From positions 1 through 64,000 of the forward strand of contig JACRMM010000027.1 in NCBI GenBank assembly GCA_016214985.1: a DNA stretch of 64,000 nt. The letters run 5' to 3'. Below the pieces are notes generated by a model that saw only the letters and a list, made by a program, of their open reading frames with translations, was not told the DNA's origin and searched no databases. The first letter of the stretch is position 1. Each line of letters begins with the position of its first letter. The stretch is from Deltaproteobacteria bacterium (GTDB taxonomy: Bacteria; Desulfobacterota; Deferrisomatia; Deferrisomatales; JACRMM01). Below, piece by piece: positions 29,116 to 38,074 of this stretch. The translations under genes were made by a program, and so were the position numbers.

Positions 29116-29380
29116 GGAGGGACCCAGGACGGCTCGCGCCGACGTGCGGCACCTCGGACGCCAAGGGTCGCACCGACGGCACGGGCAGAGGAGCCCAGCG
29201 CGTCTGACCGGATCGTCCGACTCGGCCGTAGCGTGCATCAAGATGCTCTCGCGGGAGGCGCGGATGATCTTTGCATCCCCGAGAGCACCTCGACGTGTAT
29301 CCTCCCCCCCTTGCTTCTTCTCCACTTGCCGGCCGCATTGGCCCCCAAAAACGTACCTGTCGACTCGGCCTCGGACCGGG
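29116..29380. other. Convergent intergenic gap of about 265 bases
   Basis: This lies between the end of the giant pseudogene and the stop of the SBP56-like gene on the other strand. I see no clear gene or terminator hairpin. Confidence 0.4.
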
Positions 29381-30661
29381 CTACTTCATCGCAATTCCGT
29401 GCGGCCGAGCGGGGTATTCGAACGCAGTGTCGAAATCCAGCTCGAACCGGGGGTCGAGCGTGAGGGTGTCGTGGGTGACGTTGATGACGTGGACCTTGTG
29501 GTCCCCTTCGAAGTGGATCTTGCCGAAGTCGCCCTCGTCGAGGAAGTAGTCGGTGACCACCAGCCTCGAGTCATCCTCGGTGAGGTCGATGTCGTGTGGG
29601 CCGGCTCCCAGCCCGAGGTTCACGATGGCTTCTTGCACGAAGACATTGCGATCGCTGATGTCGAGCATGCCGATCTGCCCCGCCTCGAACGACGCGAAGA
29701 TGAGGCGGTCACCCCACTGCGGCATGGCAAGCAGTTGCACCATGCCGCCGCGGACCGACACGTCGATGTGCGGCACGATGTCTTCGCAGTCGAACGACTG
29801 CACGACGCTTCCATCGGTCGGGTCCACCGTGTAGACGAGGCCACTGAACATGTTCGCGGTCACGGCGCGCCCGTTCGGATCGCCTGGGATGAGCTTCACA
29901 TCCATCGAGCCGAGCGCCTCGGGCAGGAACACCGTGCGCGTGATCTCGCGGTTTGCCAGGTCCCAGAACCGCAGTGACCCGCGCAGGACCGGGTCGCCCG
30001 GCCAGACGTTGAGCGTCGTCACGGGGTCGATGAAGTCACTCGTGACGAGCAGGTTGCGGTCGAAGTCCGCCGAAATGCCGTGGGGGTTGAACCCACCGAT
30101 CGGGGCGTCGTCGGGGTATTCCGCGACCAGTTGGAGGTGCCGGTCGAACTCGGCCAGCCGCCCCGGCGTGCCGCCCTGCGCCGATCCCATCTGCGTGACG
30201 AGGAAGCCCCCGTTGGGGAGCGGCAGGAAGTCGTCGGTGATGCTGGAGTTCAGGGCGTTCGTCGAGAAGAGGAACACCGGGTGCCGGGCGTTCGAGACAT
30301 CGAAGAAGAAGATGCTGTTCTGCCCCGAGAGCAGGCTGAGCAATCCGCCGCACGCGAGCACGTCCTTTTCGACGGAGAGGTGACAGTGGTGCGGCTCGTT
30401 ACCCACATTGCCCGGGGGCGGGAGAGGCACCGTCCGGAGCACTCGCCCGTAGTTGCGGGAGTGCTCGTTGAAGTCGATGACCGCCAGGAAGTCCGGGTGC
30501 ACTCGCGCCTGGTCTCCGGCCCAGATGTAGAGGGTCTTCTCGCGATGGTCGCCGTCTTCCCGTCGATCATCGCGCGCCTGAGCAACGCCAACGCTCAACC
30601 AACCGAGCGCCAAGGCTGCAAAGCCCGTCAGTGCTGTCTGGCGAATCCAAGTGGTGTTCAT
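29381..30661 (-). CDS. Exported SBP56-family beta-propeller protein (selenium-binding/methanethiol-oxidase-like)
   Basis: A 426-residue protein with a signal peptide (TALTGFAALALGWLSVGVAQA). The body follows the SBP56 pattern: YIWAGDQARVHPDFLAVID, EPHHCHLSVEKDVLACGG, a middle FNPHGISADFDRNLLVTSDF, and GPHDIDLTEDDSRLVVTDYFLDEG with a His-containing end (RPHGIAMK). Conserved histidines and one cysteine suit a metal site. Family members include methanethiol oxidase and human SELENBP1; similarity here is partial, so substrate is open. No UGA-encoded selenocysteine is needed. AGGAGG precedes the ATG, and a 16-bp palindrome and a candidate sigma-54 promoter lie upstream, next to a sigma-54 regulator gene. 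Confidence 0.7.
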   Translation of the reverse strand: MNTTWIRQTALTGFAALALGWLSVGVAQARDDRREDGDHREKTLYIWAGDQARVHPDFLAVIDFNEHSRNYGRVLRTVPLPPPGNVGNEPHHCHLSVEKDVLACGGLLSLLSGQNSIFFFDVSNARHPVFLFSTNALNSSITDDFLPLPNGGFLVTQMGSAQGGTPGRLAEFDRHLQLVAEYPDDAPIGGFNPHGISADFDRNLLVTSDFIDPVTTLNVWPGDPVLRGSLRFWDLANREITRTVFLPEALGSMDVKLIPGDPNGRAVTANMFSGLVYTVDPTDGSVVQSFDCEDIVPHIDVSVRGGMVQLLAMPQWGDRLIFASFEAGQIGMLDISDRNVFVQEAIVNLGLGAGPHDIDLTEDDSRLVVTDYFLDEGDFGKIHFEGDHKVHVINVTHDTLTLDPRFELDFDTAFEYPARPHGIAMK

Positions 30662-30678
30662 GTCTGGCCTCCTCTTCT

Positions 30679-30694
30679 GGACAAGGTCTTGTCC
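30679..30694. promoter_or_regulatory. Perfect 16-bp palindrome upstream of the SBP56-like gene
   Basis: GGACAAG-GT-CTTGTCC lies 18 bases before the start codon, directly upstream of the ribosome site. Its symmetry suggests a dimeric repressor or an RNA hairpin controlling ribosome access. The protein that binds it is unknown. Confidence 0.5.
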
Positions 30695-30767
30695 ATCCCT
30701 CGCGGCTCGGAGAAGTCAAAGGGTCTTGGCTGCGCCTCGCCGCCTCCGGTCGGTTGACTCCCTAACA

Positions 30768-30783
30768 CTCAAGTCCCGTGCCG
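30768..30783 (-). promoter_or_regulatory. Weak candidate sigma-54 promoter of the SBP56-like gene
   Basis: On the minus strand, CGGCACGGGACTTGAG matches the -24 element (GGCACG) and has TTG at -12, but the invariant GC is replaced by GA. Its location, about 105 bases upstream of the ATG and between a sigma-54 regulator and its probable target, is the main reason to record it. Confidence 0.3.
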
Positions 30784-30935
30784 GCGGTGGCTCTCGGGCC
30801 GCAATCGACCCAACAGTTCGGAATGTTTAGGTTCTTTCCCGATGGGCCAGCACGCGCAGTAGTTTCGAGCGGACGGCGCCCACCAAAAGCGGCGGCACCC
30901 TCCGGATCCGGTGGGCGGATGACGAATTGACCGGC

Positions 30936-32564
<1,629 letters not shown>

Positions 32565-32626
32565 CCTCCTCGTACGGGTCAGGCTCCGCCCTGCTCCTTC
32601 ACCGCGAGGCCGAACCGGAGGCGCGC

Positions 32627-32886
32627 GTGCGGCTGCTGCTCGTTGCGGCCGTCGCGGCCATGAATGCCGCAGAGCTCAGCCTCACCCTCCACGTGGACGT
32701 CCACGGGTCCTTCAACTTCCTGGGGCGCACCCTGAAGTTGGCAGCTGCGGTACTTCTTGAAGCCCAGGGGCGGGCCGGGACGTCCGGGACGCCCCACGTC
32801 TGGTGCAGGCCCTGGAACGCGAACTGGCGGCCCTGGAAGAGCACCTTTCGGCGTACCTCCCCGCAGCGGAGCCTGACGGTCCCTGA
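32627..32886 (+). pseudogene. Small MASE3-like membrane fragment with internal frameshift
   Basis: The GTG at 32627 has GGAGG 5 bases upstream. The first 50 residues ([36 protein letters not shown]) resemble the last helices of MASE3 membrane sensors. At about 32775 the sensible reading changes frame and continues as a helix, LVQALERELAALEEHLSAYL, to a TGA at 32884. Loss of one base in a GGCC/GGG run would join the two. It may be a remnant of a sensor protein that worked with the neighbouring regulator. Family assignment is tentative. Confidence 0.35.
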
Positions 32887-33012
32887 AAAAGCACCGCAAC
32901 GCAGCACGCGCACCCTGTCGTCTTGCCAACCCCGCGCCTTGACTTCCTCCCCTTTCGGGTCAGCCTTCGCCCGTCGACTCTCCACGTTTCAGGGGCTGAT
33001 CAGGAGGCTGTC

Positions 33013-33474
33013 ATGCTGTCGCTGGACGTCAACGGAAAGCCCTATCAGGTCGATGCGGACGCGGATACGCCGCTGCTGTGGGTGCTCCGCGAGCATCTCC
33101 AACTTACCGGGACGAAGTTCGGGTGCGGCATCGGGATGTGCGGCGCCTGCACCGTGCACGTGGACGGAAAGGCCGAACGGTCGTGCCAGATCCCCGCGTG
33201 GAAGGCGCAGGGGCAGAAGATCACCACGATCGAGGGTCTGCCCGAGGACCACCCGGTGAAGGTGGCCTGGATCCAGGAGCAGGTACCCCAGTGCGGGTAC
33301 TGTCAGTGCGGTCAGATCATGGAAGCCTCGGCGCTGCTCGCCGCGAACCCGCGCCCCACCGATGACCAGATCGTCGACGCCATGGAGGGAAACGTCTGCC
33401 GGTGCGGAACCTACCCCCGGATCAAGCAGGCGATCCGGCGAGCCGCCGGGGCCGTCCCGGGCAAAGGAGGGTGA
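33013..33474 (+). CDS. iorA: Isoquinoline 1-oxidoreductase-type small subunit, two [2Fe-2S] clusters
   Basis: A 153-residue iron-sulfur subunit of a xanthine dehydrogenase-family (molybdenum hydroxylase) enzyme. The plant-ferredoxin-type cluster ligands are in [16 protein letters not shown] and the following Cys in RSCQIP; the second cluster is bound by CGYCQCGQI and [15 protein letters not shown] lies 6 bases before the ATG at 33013. It ends 3 bases before iorB. It passes electrons from the molybdenum site to an acceptor, probably a cytochrome since no FAD subunit is present. The symbol reflects family naming; the natural substrate is not known. Confidence 0.9.
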   Translation: MLSLDVNGKPYQVDADADTPLLWVLREHLQLTGTKFGCGIGMCGACTVHVDGKAERSCQIPAWKAQGQKITTIEGLPEDHPVKVAWIQEQVPQCGYCQCGQIMEASALLAANPRPTDDQIVDAMEGNVCRCGTYPRIKQAIRRAAGAVPGKGG

Positions 33475-33477
33475 GCC

Positions 33478-35634
33478 ATGCGCACCGACGTTTCTCGCCG
33501 CGAGTTTCTCCAGACGTCGCTGGCCGGCGGCCTCACGGTCGCGGTCGCCTCCACCGGGCTCGGCTTTCGCCTCTTCTCCTCAGCGGAAGCAGCAACGGAG
33601 TTCAGCCCCAGCGTCTGGCTCCGGGTGGCGCCGGACGGCGTCGTCACGATCTACTGCAACAAATCCGAGATGGGCCAGGGGATCCTCACCACGTCGGCGA
33701 TGATCGTGGCCGACGAGCTCGGAGCCGACTGGAAGAAGGTCCGCGTGGAGGAGGCCCCCGCCGCAGACGCCTACAAGGACCCGGTGTGGGGCTTCCAGGG
33801 CACCGGCGGCAGCACCAGCGTGCGTCACATGGAAGCGCCGCTCCGGAAGGCCGGGGCGGCCGCCCGGGAGATGCTGGTGGCGGCAGCAGCCCGGGAGTGG
33901 GGCGTAGCCGAGGCCGAGTGCCGGGCCGCCGACGGCACCGTGGTGCACAGTCCTTCCCATCGCATGGCCACCTACGGGGCGCTGGCCGAGAAGGCGGCCC
34001 GCCTGCCGGTCCCCGCGAGTCCCGCGCTCAAGGAGCCCGGTGAGCTCCGACTGATGGGGACCCCCGTCGCCCGGGTGGACGTACCGGCGAAGGTCGCCGG
34101 CACGGCCGCCTTCGGCATCGACACGTTCCGCCCCGAGCAGCTCTACGGGGCGGTGGCTCGTCCTCCGGCCTTCGGCGCGACGCCCTCCTCCTTCGATCGG
34201 GAGGCCGCGACCAAGGTGAAGGGGGTGCGGAAGGTCGTCGAGATTCCGCAGGGGATCGGGGTCTGTGCCGATACCCCCTCCGCGGCCTGGAAGGGGCGAG
34301 ACGCCCTGGCGACGACGTGGAGCGGCGCGGCGCTGCCGACCCTGGACACCCGAGCCGTCGAGGAGCGGTTCGGAGAGTCCCTGAAGAAATCCGGGGTCGT
34401 AGCCAGAAATGACGGGGACGTCGAGGCGGCGCTCGCCAAGGCGGCCAGGCGGGTCGAAGCGACCTATGCGCTGCCCTATCTCGCGCACTTCACGATGGAG
34501 CCCATGAACTGCACGGCCCACGTCCAGGCCGACCGGTGCGACGTGTGGGCCCCCACGCAGAACCAGTCCGGGGTCCATGGGCTGGCCCAGAAGATCTCCG
34601 GGCTTCCCGCCGAGAAGGTCTTCGTCCACACCACCTATCTGGGGTGCGGTCTCGGACGCCGCTTCGAGACGGACTTCGTGGCAGAGGCGCTGGAGCTCTC
34701 GAAGAAGAGCGGCCGCCCGGTCAAGGTCCTCTGGACCCGAGAAGAGGACATCCAGCACGACTTCTACCGTCCGGCGATCCGGGCCTCCCTTCGGGCGGGG
34801 CTGGACGCGGACGGCCGGCCCGTGGCCTGGGCCAACCGCATCGCCGCTCCCTCCATCTGGGCGAGGGTCAACCCGGGCCAGATGAAGGACGGCGTGGACT
34901 CGGCCGCGGTCGAGGGCGTCGAGGACACGCCCTACCGGATTCCCAACTTCCGGGTGGAGTACGTGCAGGTGGACCTCCCGATCCCAGTGGGGTTCTGGCG
35001 GTCCGTGGGCAACTCGCACAACGGGTTCGTCATGGAGAGCTTCGTCGACGAACTGGCCCACGCCGCCGGCCGAGACCCGCTGGAGTTCCGGCTGAGCCTC
35101 CTCCCCGACGGCGCGCGCTCCCGCCGCGTGCTGGACCTCGTCGCCGAGAAGTCCGGCTGGGGCAAGCCCCTCGCGAAGGGCCACGCCCGGGGCATCGCCC
35201 AGCACCTGTCCTTCGGGTCGGCGGTGGCCGAGGTTGTGGAGGCCTCCGTCGACGTGGAGACGGGCAGGATCACCTTGCATCGAGTGGTCTGTGCCGTCGA
35301 CTGCGGTCCAGCCGTGAACCCCGACACCGTGAAGGGCCAGATCATGGGCGGCGCCATCATGGGCCTCAGCGCGGCCTTGAAGGAGAAGGTGGAGTTTTCC
35401 AAGGGAGGGGTGACGTCGGGAAACCTGGACGATTACGACCTCCTGCGCATGGACGAGGCCCCAGACGTCGAGGTGTCCATCGTTTCAAGCCGGGACCCCA
35501 TCGGCGGCGTCGGGGAGCCCGGCCTGCCTCCTGCAGCGCCGGCGCTTGCCAACGCGGTGTTCGCGGCAACCGGCGCGCGACTTCGCACACTGCCCCTGAG
35601 CCCTGCGGCGGTGCGGGCCGCCGTCAAGGGGTAG
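33478..35634 (+). CDS. iorB: Isoquinoline 1-oxidoreductase-type large molybdopterin subunit, Tat-exported
   Basis: A 718-residue molybdopterin-cytosine-dinucleotide subunit. The N-terminus has a twin-arginine signal (SRREFLQTSLAGGLTVAVA), so the folded enzyme is exported. Conserved blocks include EMGQGILTTSAMIVADEL, WGFQGTGGSTSVR, THMEPMNCTA-type HFTMEPMNCTA, and GCGLGRRFETDFV, and the C-terminal GVGEPGLPPAAPALANAV with the catalytic Glu. It belongs to the single-chain IorB group with aldehyde or N-heterocycle substrates. A strong ribosome site (GGAGGGTGAG) precedes it in the 3-base gap after iorA. No molybdenum-cofactor chaperone (XdhC) is in the window. Confidence 0.9.
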   Translation: MRTDVSRREFLQTSLAGGLTVAVASTGLGFRLFSSAEAATEFSPSVWLRVAPDGVVTIYCNKSEMGQGILTTSAMIVADELGADWKKVRVEEAPAADAYKDPVWGFQGTGGSTSVRHMEAPLRKAGAAAREMLVAAAAREWGVAEAECRAADGTVVHSPSHRMATYGALAEKAARLPVPASPALKEPGELRLMGTPVARVDVPAKVAGTAAFGIDTFRPEQLYGAVARPPAFGATPSSFDREAATKVKGVRKVVEIPQGIGVCADTPSAAWKGRDALATTWSGAALPTLDTRAVEERFGESLKKSGVVARNDGDVEAALAKAARRVEATYALPYLAHFTMEPMNCTAHVQADRCDVWAPTQNQSGVHGLAQKISGLPAEKVFVHTTYLGCGLGRRFETDFVAEALELSKKSGRPVKVLWTREEDIQHDFYRPAIRASLRAGLDADGRPVAWANRIAAPSIWARVNPGQMKDGVDSAAVEGVEDTPYRIPNFRVEYVQVDLPIPVGFWRSVGNSHNGFVMESFVDELAHAAGRDPLEFRLSLLPDGARSRRVLDLVAEKSGWGKPLAKGHARGIAQHLSFGSAVAEVVEASVDVETGRITLHRVVCAVDCGPAVNPDTVKGQIMGGAIMGLSAALKEKVEFSKGGVTSGNLDDYDLLRMDEAPDVEVSIVSSRDPIGGVGEPGLPPAAPALANAVFAATGARLRTLPLSPAAVRAAVKG

Positions 35635-35703
35635 AGCAGGAGCCGAGCGACCTCTCCCACCCCTCGTACCGTCGGACTCGCTGCCCGGCGGCCTCGAGAG
35701 TTT

Positions 35704-37737
35704 TCATCTGCGCTGAAGAGCCCGCTCTACCCCCTCGAGCAGGTCGTCTTCGCTGAAGGGCTTTCGGACCACCGGGGCCCCGGGATCGAGCTCCGGAGCC
35801 AGGTCGTAGCGGCCGGTCACGAAGAGGACTGGCGTCGTCGGGGAGCAGCTCTTGAGCAATCGGTGGACGGTCCCACCGTCGAGGGAGGGGAGCAGCAGGT
35901 CGAGCACCGCGAGCCCGTAACGGCGGCCGGCAGCGCTCAGGAGCTCGAAGGCCTCGAGACCCGAGGCGGCCCGCACCGTCGTGTAGCCGCGAGCGCGGAG
36001 CACATCCTCCTCGAACCGCGCGGTGGCGTCCTCGTCCTCCACGATGAGGATCGCGTCCTGGACGAGCGGGTGGCCCGACGTCGCCGGGTCCACCGGCTCC
36101 TCGGCGTGGGAGCGGTCGCCGAGCGAGAACGTCAGCTGAAAGACCGTACCCGGCCCGTCGGGGTTCGGCCGTACCGAGACGTCCCCGCCCCACTCCCGCA
36201 TCGCCGCGTGGACCATGGCCAGACCGAGCCCGCTCCCCTTTCCCACGGGCTTCGTCGTGAAGAAGGGCTCGAACACCCGCTCTTGGATCGCAGAGGGGAT
36301 CCCCGTGCCGGTGTCACAGACCTCCAGGAGGACCCGCTCCATGCCTTGGGAGTCGGTCGAACGCCTCGCGGCAAACGAGAGCGTCCCACCGGTCGGCATG
36401 GCGTCGTGGGCGTTTCGGATGAGATTGAGAAGGGCGGCCGTCAGCACCGACCGATCGGCCAGGACACGCGGGAGTCCCTCGGGGACCTGGGTGCGGATGC
36501 GGATGTTTCGGGGCACCGTGTAGCCGAGAAGGGGGGTCAGATCGCGGAGAACCTCGGACAGGTCCACGGCCTGGGGCTCACCGGGAAACTGCCGGGCCAC
36601 TTCGAGCAACCGTCTCGTCAGGTCGCCGCCGCGCTTGCACAGGGTCCGGATTCTGCTGAACTCCTCTTCCGCGCCGTCGTCGGTCACCCGTGCCGAGGCC
36701 GCGTGGAGGCAGCCCAGAATGGCCCCGAGGAGATTGTTGAAGTCGTGCGCGACGCCTCCGGCCAGCTGCCCGACGGCCTCCAGGACCTGGCTGCGTCGAA
36801 GCTGACGCTCCAGGTCCCGCTTCTCCTCCTCGGCGCGGATCCGGGCGGCGATATCCTGCTCCAACGCCCTCTTGGCCACCTCCAACTCCGCGGTGCGTTC
36901 CCGCACGCGACGCCCCAACTCGTCCTGCATTCCCCGGAGCGCCTCCTCCGCCTGCTTCCGTGCCGTCACGTCGAACTGAGCGCTCATGATGGCGGGCTGG
37001 CCCCGGAACCGGATGAGCTGGGCCGCGAAGGACATCCACACCGTCCCCCCGGAGAGCCGACGCATCTCGATGTCCACCGCGGACGCCGAGCCGTCGCGCC
37101 GAAGCTGCTCGACGATCGCCCGTCGCGCCTCCGGGGTCACGTAGAGGTCGGGGGTGAGGACGATCCGCTCGGTCTCGGGATCGAAGCCGTAGAACGCGTA
37201 CGCGCTTCGGTTGGCGAAGAGAACCTCGCCCTCTCCGGGAGTGGTCACGGTGATGGGAAACGGAGCGGCCTCCAAGATCCCGTGAAGGGTGTCTTCATCG
37301 AGCGGCAGCTCCTCCGCCAGCTTCCGTTTCGTGATGTCGCGGAAGGAACCGGAGTGGTAGAGGGGAGATCCGTCCGCGGCGAGGACCGTCGTGTTCCCGT
37401 GGCTGACCCACAGGAAGGCCCCGTTGGCCTTGCGCAGCCGGTACTGGAGGCTCCACAGGCGCCGGCCGTCGTTCTCGCCCGGCTCGGAGGGAGAAAAAGC
37501 AGCAGACAGTGACTGCCGGTCTCTCGGGTGCACCTGCGCCAGGAACCGCTCGAGGCAGTGGCCGAGGAAGTCCTCTCCTCGAAGCCCGGTGAGCGCGTCG
37601 AATTCCCCGCCCAGGTAGTCGAAGCGGTCCGTAACGGCGTCGTAGCTGTAGACGACGTCCTGCGAGTGGGCGAGGGCCTCGGAGAGGCGTTGAGCGAGCG
37701 GAATCCCTGCGAGCGGGGCGGCGTCCCTGGCGGCCAT
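35704..37737 (-). CDS. PAS-PAS hybrid sensor histidine kinase with C-terminal receiver domain
   Basis: A 677-residue soluble kinase. The start at 37737 has GGGAGGTG 8 bases upstream. Two PAS domains (residues about 20-150 and 155-285) are followed by a coiled coil (LGRRVRERTAELEVAKRALEQDIAARIRAEEEKRDLERQL), phosphoacceptor helix LAGGVAHDFNNLLGAILG, N box NLIRNAHDAMPTGG, G1 CDTGTGI and G2 GSGLGLAMVHAAMREWGG. The C-terminus is a receiver domain (ILIVEDED ... LAVLDLLLPSLDGG). The VAHDFNNLLG type is frequent in Deltaproteobacteria. No partner regulator is adjacent, and no transmembrane segment is present. It is convergent with iorB and divergent from the restriction operon. Confidence 0.9.
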   Translation of the reverse strand: MAARDAAPLAGIPLAQRLSEALAHSQDVVYSYDAVTDRFDYLGGEFDALTGLRGEDFLGHCLERFLAQVHPRDRQSLSAAFSPSEPGENDGRRLWSLQYRLRKANGAFLWVSHGNTTVLAADGSPLYHSGSFRDITKRKLAEELPLDEDTLHGILEAAPFPITVTTPGEGEVLFANRSAYAFYGFDPETERIVLTPDLYVTPEARRAIVEQLRRDGSASAVDIEMRRLSGGTVWMSFAAQLIRFRGQPAIMSAQFDVTARKQAEEALRGMQDELGRRVRERTAELEVAKRALEQDIAARIRAEEEKRDLERQLRRSQVLEAVGQLAGGVAHDFNNLLGAILGCLHAASARVTDDGAEEEFSRIRTLCKRGGDLTRRLLEVARQFPGEPQAVDLSEVLRDLTPLLGYTVPRNIRIRTQVPEGLPRVLADRSVLTAALLNLIRNAHDAMPTGGTLSFAARRSTDSQGMERVLLEVCDTGTGIPSAIQERVFEPFFTTKPVGKGSGLGLAMVHAAMREWGGDVSVRPNPDGPGTVFQLTFSLGDRSHAEEPVDPATSGHPLVQDAILIVEDEDATARFEEDVLRARGYTTVRAASGLEAFELLSAAGRRYGLAVLDLLLPSLDGGTVHRLLKSCSPTTPVLFVTGRYDLAPELDPGAPVVRKPFSEDDLLEGVERALQRR

Positions 37738-38074
37738 CGGAACACCTCCCCCGGGGATCTCCGAAGCACTGAGCGGTGTTTGAAGTTCCCGAAGTCTATC
37801 GTTCTGCTTTGACGCTGTCAGTGGAAAAGGTCTTCCGGCCGCCGGGCGGAGCGGGGACGAGCACACAGGACGATGGAGTCCCATCTTTCGCACTTGCAGG
37901 AGAACCTCTCATGGGTGGTTTCCTTGAAATAGGCCGGCCGATAGGGGTAGAAGGGGCAGGGTCGAGGGTGGAGATCCGCGGTTCCGGGGGAGCCCCCGCG
38001 CTGCCGCCATCGCTCCACGAGCCACTTTCTGCCTCCATAGCCGGCTCGCCGCTTGCTAACGCCCAGGGGGGCCC
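37738..38074. other. Divergent intergenic region before the restriction operon
   Basis: These 337 bases must hold promoters for both the sensor kinase (leftward) and the hsd operon (rightward). I see no gene. No unambiguous -35/-10 pair or operator stands out. Confidence 0.4.

Noticed and set aside
29381..30661. SBP56-like protein as a selenoprotein
   Set aside because: The frame is complete without in-frame UGA; the family name comes from selenium binding, not Sec insertion.
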